This document shows, piece by piece, positions 54,619 to 63,824 of a stretch of 64,000 nucleotides of DNA. The stretch comes from Acidobacteriota bacterium (lineage in GTDB: Bacteria > Acidobacteriota > Terriglobia > 2-12-FULL-54-10). The stretch is from the NCBI GenBank assembly GCA_009691245.1, contig SHUM01000008.1, positions 1 to 64,000 on the forward strand, read 5' to 3'. Made by a program: the position numbers and the translations under genes. The notes beneath the pieces are model-generated. The model was not told the DNA's origin and made no database searches. It worked only from the letters and a program-made list of their open reading frames with translations. The stretch's first letter is position 1, and every line of letters starts with the position of its first letter.

Positions 54619-54867
54619 TCAGCATTTTCCGGAAGTTTTTCCGATGTGCGTTTTAACCGCCTGCTCGATACGCTCATGAAGAGATTGCGGTACTTCGTAG
54701 GCATCGCAACCACGGTATATTTGAACCGTCTTGCGAGTCGAGTCGATGATGATGTGGCAGTTGGGACAGCGCCGCATGTGCGTCTCAATCTCGACGCGAA
54801 GCTCGGCGTCCAGTTCATTATCCAGATAGCTGGACAGTTCTGTCAGCAGTTTCTTGCAGGTGCTCAT
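54619..54867 (-). CDS. Zinc-finger anti-sigma factor (zf-HC2), soluble
   Basis: 82 residues with the ZAS motif HMRRCPNCH (HxxxCxxC) at about 30-38, and a short helical C-terminus. No membrane segment, so it is a soluble anti-sigma rather than a membrane sensor. Its ATG overlaps the TGA of the ECF sigma gene (ATGA), the standard sigma/anti-sigma arrangement. Confidence 0.9.
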   Translation of the reverse strand: MSTCKKLLTELSSYLDNELDAELRVEIETHMRRCPNCHIIIDSTRKTVQIYRGCDAYEVPQSLHERIEQAVKTHIGKTSGKC

Positions 54868-55490
54868 GCGGATTTACCTCGTTCAAAATACTTGTTCAGC
54901 TTCTCCCGCAAATGCAGACGGGCGCGCAGCAGACGCGACTTCACGGCAGGAATGGAAATCTCCAGCAGGCGAGCGGTCTCCTCGGTGGATATCTGTTCCA
55001 AGTCGCGCAGCACCAGCACGGTGCGGAATGCCTCCGGCATGGACTTTAATTCCTGGTCCAGAATTTCCCGCACCTCCTGCTGGGCAAACTTCGATTCTGG
55101 ATTATCCTCCCATTGACCGATCTCGCGAGGAATCAACCCGTCATCCGATTCGATCGGTTCGTCCAGCGAAATGGTGAACGGCGTGTGGCGGCGCTTGCGC
55201 AGCTTCATCAACGACTCGTTGACAGCGATGCGCACCAGCCAGGTAGAAAACTGCGCGCCTTCCTGGAACTGGTCGAGTTTCGTGTAAGCCTTTAGGAACG
55301 CTTCTTGCAAGGCATCCTCGGCATCTTCACGATTCCCAATTATGTGTTGAGTGAGGCGGAATACCTTGCGCTCATGGCGCGAGACCAGTTCGCTGAACGA
55401 AGCGACATCACCTTCCTTGGCGCGATGCACCAAGTCGAGGTCGAGCGACTTGAATAGTGGATTTGGCGGTGCTATGTCAGGCGCTGCCAT
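54864..55490 (-). CDS. ECF-type RNA polymerase sigma factor
   Basis: Region 2: VHRAKEGDVASFSELVSRHERKVFRLTQHIIGNREDAEDALQEAFLKAYTKLDQFQEGAQFSTWLVRIAVNESLMKLRKRR (about 20-100). Region 4: MPEAFRTVLVLRDLEQISTEETARLLEISIPAVKSRLLRARLHLREKL (about 150-198). 208 aa, RpoE-like. Overlaps its zf-HC2 anti-sigma by 4 bases; redox or zinc control through that protein is likely but inferred. Confidence 0.95.
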   Translation of the reverse strand: MAAPDIAPPNPLFKSLDLDLVHRAKEGDVASFSELVSRHERKVFRLTQHIIGNREDAEDALQEAFLKAYTKLDQFQEGAQFSTWLVRIAVNESLMKLRKRRHTPFTISLDEPIESDDGLIPREIGQWEDNPESKFAQQEVREILDQELKSMPEAFRTVLVLRDLEQISTEETARLLEISIPAVKSRLLRARLHLREKLNKYFERGKSA

Positions 55491-55557
55491 CTGCTCACCG
55501 TTGTCTCACACACGCATCTCGCTTGCCACGCTAAAGACCCGCTATCTGTATAGTGCC

Positions 55558-56709
55558 TCAGATGGCTGCACCCATCAACCATGCGATGACTCCAATGAAG
55601 CCCCCGACGGCCAGCATGCGCAGAAAACTGATCTCCAGCCATTGCATTGCGGCCAGCGAAATGGCAAACCAGGCCACGCCAAACCATTCGCCAAAGGGAA
55701 CCTTAGCCAATGACCAGAAGGAGCCGAGCACCGCGCCCACTGCCGCTGGATTGACTGCGCCAAGCGCTGCTTGCCAGTAGGGCGACTTCTTCCTGTTTCT
55801 GAGGAACACGGCAGCCAGGATGATGAGAAAAAACGAGGGAAGAAAGATGGCGGCGGTGGCCACAAAGGCTCCGGCCAATCCCGCTACTTTGTAGCCGATG
55901 AAGGTGGCGGTAATGACCACCGGCCCCGGTGTGATCTGGCCCAGGGCCAGGCCATCGAGGAATTCGCGGTGCGTCAGCCAGCCGAGCCGGGTTACCACTT
56001 CCTTCTCGATGAATGGGACAATCACCAGCCCCCCGCCGAAGATCAGTGTGCCCACTTTCAGGAAGAACCAGCCGAGCTGGCCAAGCAGTGAGAGCGGCAG
56101 CAAGATCATCAAAGAGTTGCCGCCAGAGCATCGTTTACGCAATGTCTCGGATGAGAGGATGCCGACGATGGCTGACACCATAAAGATCAGCGGAAGGTTA
56201 ATCGAGAAAGCGCCTACTGCAATGGCGCAAGCCAGGAGAAGGCCGCGCTGGACCCAACTTGTGGCGGACTGCTGCCCCAGTTTGTAGCAGGTGAGCAGGA
56301 TCATCGCCAGTACGACCGGGGTGATGCCCAGGAAAACTCCGGCAACGGCAGGCAGTGTGCCGTAGCGAAAGTAGAGGGCGGTCAATCCCAGCAACAGGAG
56401 AAATGCTGGAAGGATAAATGCCGCGCCAGTGATGGATGCGCCGCGCAAGCCGCGCAGGTGGTAGCCCAGATAAATGGCGAGCTTGGTGGAAAGTGGTCCG
56501 GGAAGAATCTGAGATAGCGTCAACCCCTCTGCGAAGGCCGCGGATGAAACCCAGCGACGCTTTTCGACTATTTCCTGCTGCATCAGCGCCACATGGGCCA
56601 GCGGCCCGCCGAATCCCAAGCACCCCATTTTCAGGAATGTCTTGCCGATCTCCGCGTTCGATGCGGCACCGGAAGCATAAGCGCCGGACTTATCCTGCTT
56701 CATAATCAA
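55558..56709 (-). CDS. chrA: Chromate transporter ChrA, two-domain form
   Basis: Inner-membrane CHR-family protein, 383 aa, with two homologous halves: [60 protein letters not shown] and [57 protein letters not shown], each with the G-Q-x-x-PGP signature. About ten membrane helices. Probable proton/chromate or sulfate-coupled anion exporter; actual substrate is not proven for many members. Confidence 0.93.
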   Translation of the reverse strand: MIMKQDKSGAYASGAASNAEIGKTFLKMGCLGFGGPLAHVALMQQEIVEKRRWVSSAAFAEGLTLSQILPGPLSTKLAIYLGYHLRGLRGASITGAAFILPAFLLLLGLTALYFRYGTLPAVAGVFLGITPVVLAMILLTCYKLGQQSATSWVQRGLLLACAIAVGAFSINLPLIFMVSAIVGILSSETLRKRCSGGNSLMILLPLSLLGQLGWFFLKVGTLIFGGGLVIVPFIEKEVVTRLGWLTHREFLDGLALGQITPGPVVITATFIGYKVAGLAGAFVATAAIFLPSFFLIILAAVFLRNRKKSPYWQAALGAVNPAAVGAVLGSFWSLAKVPFGEWFGVAWFAISLAAMQWLEISFLRMLAVGGFIGVIAWLMGAAI

Positions 56710-56811
56710 CCATTGTATCTGAGTGGGCTGTCATGCGAATGGAAGGGAATCCCAAGGGAGCGACGTTCCCCTGTGAAGATGGAGCCGAACACGGACTTCA
56801 AATGAATTGGC

Positions 56812-57957
56812 TTAGAACGAGACGCCGATTCCGCGCTTTGTTTTCTTGCCCACTGTAACGGCAAGATTGCGTGTAACACGGGTACTTACTATCGACTTAT
56901 GAAGGGTGGTTCCATCACGCGAGGTGTGGAGCTCCACTTGCAACGGTTCATTCGTGTCGGGATCATTTTCGAGAATGAAAAAGCCGCCGCGGACAGAAAG
57001 ATTTTCGAGGCAAGTGACTTCTTCAAAGGTGGTTCCGTCGGGACGGGTGCCGACTACGCGGACGGGGATCTCCAATTGCTGGCGCCGCCCGAGCCGCCGC
57101 TCAATCATCTCCTGCGGTTCATTCTGCTGCCCCGCGGCGAGATCAATTTCCAGCCCTTCCCAGCTTGCCATCGAATTAGGAAATATCTTGCGTGTCTCGC
57201 CCAGGATCGAGTCTACGAACACATCGTTGTGATCAGGATCATGATGGAAAAGTATGAATTGTTTGACGTTGGTTTCCTTCGCAATGTTTACTCCCTCGCG
57301 CCAGGTCGAATGTCCCCATCCCCGTTTAAAGTTGGAATATTCCAGAGGTGTGTACTGAGAATCATAGATAAAGAGGTCTGCTCCCTGCGCGAGCAGCCGA
57401 ACATTGCGGTCATGCTCGGGCGAGCCTGGCTCATTGTCCGTGGCATAGGTTACGACATGCCCTTCGTATTCGATCCGAAACCCCAGGCATCCTTGCGGAT
57501 GATTGAGTGGAAGTGCTGTTACTTTCATGCCATCCAATTCCACCGGGTTCGCATCCAGCTCCCTGAAATTTCTGCGAGCTTTCATGATATTCATGTTGAC
57601 AGGGAAATAGGGGTCGGACATCTGGCCTTCGATGACGTTCTGAACGCTTCCAGCGTGGGAAATGAACGAATAGAAGTGAAAGTTGTTTTCCGGATTGTAA
57701 AGCGGTTCAAAGAACGTAATGCCCTGAATGTGGTCCCAGTGGTAATGGGACAAAAAAATGTGGGCCTGAATACTCTTGTGGCCATACTCGTTCAGTAACT
57801 GCTTCCCCAGCAGACGGAAGCCGGTGCCGCAATCAAAGACAAAAAGCCTGTCATCCGGCGTGCGGATTTCAATGCAGGGCGTGTTGCCGCCGTAGCGCAG
57901 GTTTTCCAGCGCCGGCGTGGGTGTGGAGCCACGTACTCCCCAAAAGCGCACCTTCAT
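56812..57957 (-). CDS. Metallo-beta-lactamase-fold hydrolase fused to a PilZ-like domain
   Basis: Residues 1-265 are an MBL-fold hydrolase: MKVRFWGVRGSTPTP start, FDCGTGFRLLG, metal motif FLSHYHWDHIQG (HxHxDH with Y at the second place), TYATDNEP and LFHHDPDHND. This group resembles phosphodiesterase-like MBL proteins. Residues about 290-381 look like a PilZ domain: ERRLGRRQQLEIPVRVVG (RxxxR) and ENLSVRGGFFI (the D/NxSxxG position), which in other proteins bind cyclic di-GMP. The fusion suggests a hydrolase controlled by cyclic di-GMP; this is inference. ATG 57957. Confidence 0.87.
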   Translation of the reverse strand: MKVRFWGVRGSTPTPALENLRYGGNTPCIEIRTPDDRLFVFDCGTGFRLLGKQLLNEYGHKSIQAHIFLSHYHWDHIQGITFFEPLYNPENNFHFYSFISHAGSVQNVIEGQMSDPYFPVNMNIMKARRNFRELDANPVELDGMKVTALPLNHPQGCLGFRIEYEGHVVTYATDNEPGSPEHDRNVRLLAQGADLFIYDSQYTPLEYSNFKRGWGHSTWREGVNIAKETNVKQFILFHHDPDHNDVFVDSILGETRKIFPNSMASWEGLEIDLAAGQQNEPQEMIERRLGRRQQLEIPVRVVGTRPDGTTFEEVTCLENLSVRGGFFILENDPDTNEPLQVELHTSRDGTTLHKSIVSTRVTRNLAVTVGKKTKRGIGVSF

Positions 57958-58334
57958 TTTTGTAAACCCTTCTCATTCCATCCGTTGCGGGCCGCAGTTG
58001 CGGAAAGTTCTTCGGCCGTATTCGCCACCATAGTCGCCACATGCTGCGCTCAATCCAGGAGGGGGGCCTGGGTGCGACCGTCAAAAAATTAGCACATCCC
58101 GCAATCGACTGCCAAGCGTAAAACCCGTGCAGGGGGTTCCTTTCCCGATGCAGCATCGGGCTTTGCGCAAGGCCAGCGCTGGGGCCAGCGCACGATAATG
58201 AGCGCATAAACCATGAGCGCAAAAACTATGTTAGTCTTAATCGCGGGCTAGCCGGGTGACGGTTATCGCAATGAATTCCGGCCATTCAAGTTTGCGATTC
58301 AATACTTATAAGGACAATCAGCTTGCCAGGCACC
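57958..58334. other. Intergenic region with two perfect hairpins
   Basis: No gene seen between the MBL-PilZ start and the CbiX-like gene. Perfect inverted repeats lie at 58144-58160 (CCCGATGC-A-GCATCGGG) and 58076-independent 58176-58191 (GCGCTGG-GG-CCAGCGC). A short direct repeat ATGAGCGCA(T/A)AAAC occurs near 58198-58226. I looked for a cobalamin riboswitch (B12 box) ahead of the chelatase gene and found none. Divergent promoters are expected here. Confidence 0.45.
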
Positions 58335-58763
58335 ATGCCAGGAACGGTTCCTCCCACAATTATCTTGTTCGCGCACGGGTCATCCGTGGCGGAGGCAAAC
58401 GAAGCGGTCGAGCGTGTGGCTACGGAGCTGTCCGCCCGCTCGCGCTGTCCGGCCATCGCGGCGTTTCTGGAGAAGGCCCATCCCGATTTGGCCAGCGCCA
58501 TTGCCCGAGCGGTGGGGTGCGGCGCGTTTCGCGTTATCATAGTTCCTTACTTTCTCACCATGGGTATCCACATCAGTAAGGATTTGCCGGAGCTAGCGCG
58601 TCAGCAGCAAGCCCTGTTCCCAGGCTTGGATGTAAAAATCGCTTTGCCAATGGAAGGTCATCCGCTGCTGCTGGAAGCCCTGTTGGATCGGATGACCGCC
58701 GCTGCCGACGCGCCGGAGGATATCCCGGAGAATTCCGGGAGCACCTGGAAATCCGCACTATAG
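58335..58763 (+). CDS. CbiX/SirB-type sirohydrochlorin chelatase-like protein
   Basis: Small class II chelatase inserting cobalt or iron into sirohydrochlorin. PTIILFAHGSSVAEANEAVERV carries the metal-binding histidine near residue 13; AFLEKAHPDLASAIARAVGCGAFRVIIVPYFLTMGIHISKDLPEL contains the second histidine region. About 142 aa, single-domain (CbiX-S-like) form. Start ambiguous between ATG 58335 and in-frame TTG 58323. The next gene begins 15 bases downstream. Confidence 0.85.
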   Translation: MPGTVPPTIILFAHGSSVAEANEAVERVATELSARSRCPAIAAFLEKAHPDLASAIARAVGCGAFRVIIVPYFLTMGIHISKDLPELARQQQALFPGLDVKIALPMEGHPLLLEALLDRMTAAADAPEDIPENSGSTWKSAL

Positions 58764-58777
58764 CTAGCAGGAATCTT

Positions 58778-59638
58778 ATGCACCGCTCACTTTCAACCTA
58801 TCTGTTCCGGCACAATTTGCTGGGTGCACGCTTGCTCGATGAAATAGTCAGTGCTGGATTTCAGAAAATTGAAATCTACGGCGACCGCGGACACTTCGAT
58901 TACACCAATCCCAGTCAACTCCGCGAGATCGGGCAGTGGACCGCCAATTCAGTCGGCAAGTTGCATGCTTTGCATGCGCCTGTATCTCGCGATCCGCGCG
59001 GCGCGTCTCCGCACTCTATGGTTTCCATCGCGTTTCTTGACCGTCAGCGCCGGCAGGACTCCATGGACGAAATCAAGCGAGCATTGGAAACGGCGGAGCT
59101 GGCACCCTTTCGCTATTTGATTGTCCACCTTGGTGTAGAGGGCGAGGAGTTCGATCTGCGGAAGTTTGATGCCGCGCTCACCAGCCTGGAGCACCTCTGT
59201 TTGTTCGCCCGGCAGCGCGGTGTCGAGATTCTGCTCGAAAACATCGCCAATGAAATATCCACTCCACGAAGGCTGATTCAGTTCTTCACGCATACACACC
59301 TGCGAAACATAAAAGTGTGCCTCGACACGGGCCACGCCCATCTCGATGGGAGCGTTACGGAGGCCATCGAAGTGCTTGGCAAAGCCATCGCATCCGCGCA
59401 TCTAAGCGATAACAACGGGATGATCGACGATCATCAGTTTCCTCCGCTGGGTGTGATCTCCTGGAGCCCGGTTCTGCGCGCTTTGGCGCAGGCGGCACCT
59501 GAAGCGGTTTGGACCATCGAGGCGCGCTCGCTGGCCTCGGCAGTCGCCCCGCTCGATCAGGCTCGTGCTTCCTGCGACCAGCTGGAGCGTATATTTGAGG
59601 AGAGCCATAAGGAAGCAGACCAAGGAGATCAGCAATGA
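58778..59638 (+). CDS. Sugar phosphate isomerase/epimerase-like TIM-barrel protein
   Basis: Xylose-isomerase-like/AP-endonuclease-2 barrel. Conserved metal-binding segments: [12 protein letters not shown] (His), [11 protein letters not shown] (Glu), [12 protein letters not shown] (Asp/His), [24 protein letters not shown] (His-Asp). Length 286 aa. Substrate unknown. Its stop overlaps asnS by 4 bases (ATGA), so the two are co-translated, though no functional link is evident. Confidence 0.88.
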   Translation: MHRSLSTYLFRHNLLGARLLDEIVSAGFQKIEIYGDRGHFDYTNPSQLREIGQWTANSVGKLHALHAPVSRDPRGASPHSMVSIAFLDRQRRQDSMDEIKRALETAELAPFRYLIVHLGVEGEEFDLRKFDAALTSLEHLCLFARQRGVEILLENIANEISTPRRLIQFFTHTHLRNIKVCLDTGHAHLDGSVTEAIEVLGKAIASAHLSDNNGMIDDHQFPPLGVISWSPVLRALAQAAPEAVWTIEARSLASAVAPLDQARASCDQLERIFEESHKEADQGDQQ

Positions 59639-60969
59639 GCGGATCGGACGCCCCCCGGCCATTTCAGGTTGCCGTGGCGATTGAGAATATTGCGCGCTGG
59701 GATGGGCAGGAAATAACGCTCTGCGGCTGGCTCTACAATCTTCGTGCCGCGGGCAACAAACTTCTGTTCCCCATCTTTCGCGACGGCACCGGATTGATCC
59801 AGGGTGTGGTCGCCAAGAACGCGGTCGAGCCGGAAGTGTTTGAGGCCGCACGCAATCTTACGCAGGAGTCCTCCGTCATTGTGCGCGGCAAGGTCCGCGC
59901 GGATCAGCGCGCGCCCGGCGGCTTTGAGTTGGACGTGATTCACGTCGAGGTCGTGCAGGCGGTCTCCCCGGACGATCCGTTTCCCATCACACCGAAGGAT
60001 CACGGCGTTGATTTTCTGATGCAGCATCGTCATCTCTGGCTCCGCTCGCAGCGCCAGAACGCCATCCTGCGCATCCGCGCCGAGATCGCCAAGGCTTGCC
60101 GCGATTGTCTCGATCAGGAAGGCTACCTGCTGATGGATGCGCCCATCCTGACGCCGGCGGCCTGCGAAGGCACCACGACACTTTTTGAAACGGACTACTT
60201 TGAAGAGAAGGCCTATCTCACGCAGTCGGGCCAGCTCTACAGCGAAGCCGCCGCCGCCGCGTTCGGAAAAATCTATTGCTTCGGCCCCACATTCCGCGCC
60301 GAAAAATCGAAGACGCGCCGCCACCTCACCGAGTTCTGGATGGTCGAGCCCGAGGCCGCCTTCGCCACGCTCGACGACATGATGGACTTGGCCGAGCGCT
60401 TCCTGGCCTTCATCGTGAAGCGCGTCCTCGACAATCGAAAGCACGAGCTGAAAGTGTTGGAGCGCGATGTCGCCAAGCTGGAGATAATCGTTCCACCCTT
60501 CCCGCGCATCACCTACGATGCGGCCATCGAAGTGCTGAAGCGCAAGGGCAGCGAGATTCAGTGGGGCGGGGATTTCGGCGGAACCGATGAAACGCTGATC
60601 AGCGAGGATTTCACCAAACCGGTGATGGTCCACCGCTATCCGTCAGCGATTAAGGCGTTCTATATGGAGCCGGACCCGCTGCGGCCCGAGCTGGCGCTAG
60701 GCGTGGACGTGCTGGCGCCGGAGGGCTACGGTGAGATCATCGGCGGCAGCCAGCGTATCTCGAGCTACGATCTGCTGCTCAGCCGCATCAAGGAACACAA
60801 CCTGTCTCAGGAAGCCTTCGGCTGGTATCTCGACCTGCGTAAGTATGGCGCCGTCCCCCACGCCGGATTCGGCTTGGGCCTGGAGCGCGCCGTCGCCTGG
60901 ATTTGCGGTCTCGAACACGTCCGCGAGACCATCGCCTTTCCGCGCACGCTGAATCGCTTGAGGCCGTAA
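59635..60969 (+). CDS. asnS: Asparaginyl-tRNA synthetase
   Basis: Class IIb aminoacyl-tRNA synthetase charging tRNA-Asn. N-terminal OB-fold anticodon-binding domain ([34 protein letters not shown], about 25-60), then motif 1 region ([24 protein letters not shown]), motif 2 ([26 protein letters not shown]) and motif 3 ([17 protein letters not shown]). Length 444 aa. Direct presence of AsnRS means asparagine charging need not rely only on transamidation. Confidence 0.95.
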   Translation: MSGSDAPRPFQVAVAIENIARWDGQEITLCGWLYNLRAAGNKLLFPIFRDGTGLIQGVVAKNAVEPEVFEAARNLTQESSVIVRGKVRADQRAPGGFELDVIHVEVVQAVSPDDPFPITPKDHGVDFLMQHRHLWLRSQRQNAILRIRAEIAKACRDCLDQEGYLLMDAPILTPAACEGTTTLFETDYFEEKAYLTQSGQLYSEAAAAAFGKIYCFGPTFRAEKSKTRRHLTEFWMVEPEAAFATLDDMMDLAERFLAFIVKRVLDNRKHELKVLERDVAKLEIIVPPFPRITYDAAIEVLKRKGSEIQWGGDFGGTDETLISEDFTKPVMVHRYPSAIKAFYMEPDPLRPELALGVDVLAPEGYGEIIGGSQRISSYDLLLSRIKEHNLSQEAFGWYLDLRKYGAVPHAGFGLGLERAVAWICGLEHVRETIAFPRTLNRLRP

Positions 60970-60982
60970 GAGGGGGCGCAAG

Positions 60983-61201
60983 TTGCGGCTGGCAAGACAG
61001 ATTGTAGGTTCAATTTTCGTCGGTGCCCCCGCAGGTTTCATACTTGCATTTCTATCCACCCCGCTACTGTGGAAGCTGGAAGAGTTGCTTTCAGTGGAAC
61101 TGGCTGGGCACTCAGGGCCGTCGGAATGGATATTGTGGACCAGCGCAACGCTACTGTCCGCGATGATGTTTGTCTATTTCAGGCGCCGCCGAGAGAAGTA
61201 G
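60983..61201 (+). CDS. Small two-helix membrane protein
   Basis: 72 residues from TTG 60983, behind AAGAGGGGG. Two membrane segments (IVGSIFVGAPAGFILAFLSTPLLW and WILWTSATLLSAMMFVYF) and a basic C-terminus (RRRREK). 13 bases after asnS, before a terminator, so likely the last gene of the chelatase-asnS operon. No named family recognised. Confidence 0.68.
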   Translation: MRLARQIVGSIFVGAPAGFILAFLSTPLLWKLEELLSVELAGHSGPSEWILWTSATLLSAMMFVYFRRRREK

Positions 61202-61234
61202 ATAGTGGGATTGAGATAAACTCTCTTCACGCAA

Positions 61235-61280
61235 TGAAGGCTGGGCACAGTGATCATGCTGCACCCAGCCTTCAGATTTT
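61235..61280. terminator. Terminator between convergent genes
   Basis: 11-base perfect stem TGAAGGCTGGG (61235-61245) with CCCAGCCTTCA (61264-61274), an inner CAG/CTG pairing, then GATTTT. It ends the asnS operon and may serve the minus-strand propeller gene as well. Confidence 0.8.
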
Positions 61281-61296
61281 CCCCAGTGAAACCCTG

Positions 61297-62112
61297 TTAA
61301 AACATCTCCGGGAAGTGGAACGATAGCACGGCGTTCAGCCGTTTGTCGCTGGCGATGATGGTTTTGTTCTTCACGTCAAGAGCGATGCCGCGCGGCATGC
61401 GGAACACGCCATGTGGTCCACCCACGGTCCAGCGCGGCGGAACATCGCCTTCATCGTTCACGCTCCAGATTCCGAGGAATGCTTCGTCGGAGGCCAGCGC
61501 GCCGGGGCCGCGCACGGTGGCCAGTATCCAACCCTTCGGGGCGTAAACGGCGATGGGTCCGCCGAGCCGGCTAAACATGCTGTTCTTGCCGCCAATGATG
61601 CGCAGCGGCTTGGCATTGCCAGCGGCCTTGCGGTCAAAGATGCGGAATCGCAGGCCATCCTTATCCCCGATTCCAGCGGCGATCATCAAATTATGCACGT
61701 TGTCGATGGCAATGGCTTCGGCGCCGAGGGTGGTGTCCGGCCCCTCAATCGCGCGCAGCGGAGCTACATCGCCATTCGCGCTGGCGCGATAGACCGTGAT
61801 GCGCTTAACCGTATCCATGGGCACGAAAAACTCATCGTTGACAATGTCCAGCGCGAGGCGGTCCGGCTCGACTAGTTGCGTCCGGGGTCCCTGAATAACG
61901 CGGATGGGAGCTTCCTCCGCATTGGACCCGCCGCGGAACGTCAGCAGTGCCTGAGCGAATGGCTGCGGCACGGTAAATTCGTCGCGCCGATCGTTGTAAA
62001 CGATGGAGTGCATGGTGCGGCCAAGCAGGGTCTTCTGGCCTTCGAGCTTGCGAGTCGCTTTTGTGTTCATGTTCGCCAACCTGGGGAACGTCGCAATCTG
62101 CGGATGCGCCAC
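61297..62112 (-). CDS. C-terminal half of a beta-propeller protein, downstream of an in-frame TGA
   Basis: Same reading frame as the larger upstream gene (62113-63630), separated only by the TGA at 62113-62115. It begins VAHPQIATF, which completes the propeller blade left open upstream, and continues with blades such as EFTVPQPFAQALLTFRGG and EFFVPMDTVKRITVYRASANGDVAPLRAIEG, ending FHFPEMF. Separate translation could use GTG 62112 (directly after the stop) or ATG 62070, but neither has a good ribosome site. Probably one gene with a premature or recoded stop. No signal peptide of its own. Confidence 0.65.
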   Translation of the reverse strand: MAHPQIATFPRLANMNTKATRKLEGQKTLLGRTMHSIVYNDRRDEFTVPQPFAQALLTFRGGSNAEEAPIRVIQGPRTQLVEPDRLALDIVNDEFFVPMDTVKRITVYRASANGDVAPLRAIEGPDTTLGAEAIAIDNVHNLMIAAGIGDKDGLRFRIFDRKAAGNAKPLRIIGGKNSMFSRLGGPIAVYAPKGWILATVRGPGALASDEAFLGIWSVNDEGDVPPRWTVGGPHGVFRMPRGIALDVKNKTIIASDKRLNAVLSFHFPEMF

Positions 62113-63630
62113 TCAGTTGGGAACCAGAATCTCTTCGCGTTTGGTGTCGTAGGCGACAGGATGCGGATTGCCGATGCCCAGCGACGGCTCATCCATCGGG
62201 CCGCTGCGGATCATGCGCAGCGGCGCGGTGTCCCCCGCCGCGCCGATGGGATACACGGTCGCCGCGTGGTTGCCGAAGTTGGCGACCCACAGTTCGTTGT
62301 TCTTTTGATCCAGCCACAGCCCTGTGGGATTCTTGATCATCGTCTTCGGGCCGGTCAGCACGCGCTTCGGCGCGACATCGCCCGAGTCGGTATTATTGAA
62401 AACCAGGATCGAGTTGCCCATGTCGTTGGCGACATAGATCTCGCCCTTGGCGTCATCGGAGGCCAATCCCGTGGGCCAGTTCATCTGCGTCTTCGGTCCC
62501 TGGATCACGCGCAACGGCGGGGTGTCGCCGCTGGCCTTCAGTGGATAGATGGTGATCGATGGCGGAAGGGATTTTCCTGATCCCGCGGCCTGCGCGCCCA
62601 CCGGCCAGTTCTTCTTCGCCGCCGCCGCATCGGTGGCCAGCCCGCCGATATAGGTAACCGACGCCGCACCGCCCACTTCCTTCTGGTGGAAGCTGCCGTG
62701 ATTGCTGACAAACATCAAGTTGTTCTTTACGTCAATGGCCAGTCCGTGCGGATCGGCGAGTTGCGTTTTGTCACCCTGCAGCAGCCGAATGGGCGACTCT
62801 TCGCCAGTCGCGTATTTCTTGAAGACGGTTACGGTGTTGTCATGCTGCGTGCTCAGGTACATCTCTTCGGCGGCTTCGTCCACCGCGACGCCGAAGGTTC
62901 CGTGTGGTGTGCGCAACTCGCGGTCCGCCGGGACGTTGCCCTTGGCCTGGCGCGAGAAGATGACCAGCGTGTCCACTGTATCGTTGTTGACCGCGTAGAT
63001 GTCGCCATTCTTCGGGTCGATATACAACCCGCACTGAAACTCGATCTTGGTTTTTTCGCCGGAGAGGATGCGCTTCGGCTCCGTCATCTTCGCATTCGGC
63101 GGTGTGTTGGCGAGCCGGTCGTAGACGAGGATCTGGAAGAGGTTCTCATCGGTCATCACCACTTCGTTGTTGACGGGGTCCACGGCCACGGCGCTGTAGG
63201 CGGCGTAAGGGTCTTTGATCATGCGCACGGGTTTCAAGTCGCCGCGATTGATCGCCTGGCGCGCGGTAACCGCTGCACTGCGCGCTTCCTGTCGCTGCTG
63301 CAACATGGCCACGAGCGTGTCTTCACTGCTGGCCGGTTGCCACTCGCACATCGGCGCCCCGTTTTCAGCGAGAGGGGCCGCTAGGGTATCGGGGAGCGGA
63401 GTCGCCTTTACCAGCCGCGCCTGCCCGCTTGGCGCATGTCCCGCCATCAGCGATGAATGCGCCAGTTGACCGGACTCGGACGGGCCGGTCCAAAGTATTG
63501 CAATTGCCAGGACTGCGATTCCCCCAGCGAGTGGAAGAATCTTTCTGAGTCGGCTGTTGGTTCCTTTATAGCTCATACGGGATGACCCCCATGAAAATAA
63601 CGAAGTAAGAAACGCATCTCTGAAAGCCAT
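62113..63630 (-). CDS. Membrane-anchored NHL-like beta-propeller protein, ends at in-frame TGA
   Basis: ATG 63630 is preceded by GGGAGAAAGC. One hydrophobic anchor (ILPLAGGIAVLAIAILW, about residues 31-47 from this start), then repeated blades with the pattern RxLxGxKTxxxxPxGLAxDxxNxEIYVANxxxxSILVF, each roughly 50 residues (AVDPVNNEVVMTDENLFQILVY; YIDPKNGDIYAVNNDTVDTLVIF; LASDDAKGEIYVANDMGNSILVF; LWLDQKNNELWVANFGNHAATVY). The final blade stops at EEILVPN, mid-strand, and resumes after the TGA. Extracytoplasmic protein of unknown role. Confidence 0.75.
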   Translation of the reverse strand: MAFRDAFLTSLFSWGSSRMSYKGTNSRLRKILPLAGGIAVLAIAILWTGPSESGQLAHSSLMAGHAPSGQARLVKATPLPDTLAAPLAENGAPMCEWQPASSEDTLVAMLQQRQEARSAAVTARQAINRGDLKPVRMIKDPYAAYSAVAVDPVNNEVVMTDENLFQILVYDRLANTPPNAKMTEPKRILSGEKTKIEFQCGLYIDPKNGDIYAVNNDTVDTLVIFSRQAKGNVPADRELRTPHGTFGVAVDEAAEEMYLSTQHDNTVTVFKKYATGEESPIRLLQGDKTQLADPHGLAIDVKNNLMFVSNHGSFHQKEVGGAASVTYIGGLATDAAAAKKNWPVGAQAAGSGKSLPPSITIYPLKASGDTPPLRVIQGPKTQMNWPTGLASDDAKGEIYVANDMGNSILVFNNTDSGDVAPKRVLTGPKTMIKNPTGLWLDQKNNELWVANFGNHAATVYPIGAAGDTAPLRMIRSGPMDEPSLGIGNPHPVAYDTKREEILVPN

Positions 63631-63824
63631 GCTTTCTCCCAACATTGTCGCCGTTCGAGGCTGCGCGCGTCAATTGTGAAGTTGGAGTGAACTTAATATG
63701 AAGTCCTCGTGAACTCGATTGTCGTGAAGGGCGGAGACGGCAAAAGAGGGCCTCCCCAGGGGAGGAGTTCATGGCATTATGGAGATTACTTTTTCATACT
63801 TGCCTGCAGCCCAGGAGGACTTCC

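Noticed and set aside
57958-58334. Cobalamin riboswitch ahead of the CbiX-like gene
   Set aside because: No B12-box-like conserved segments were found; only two short hairpins are present.
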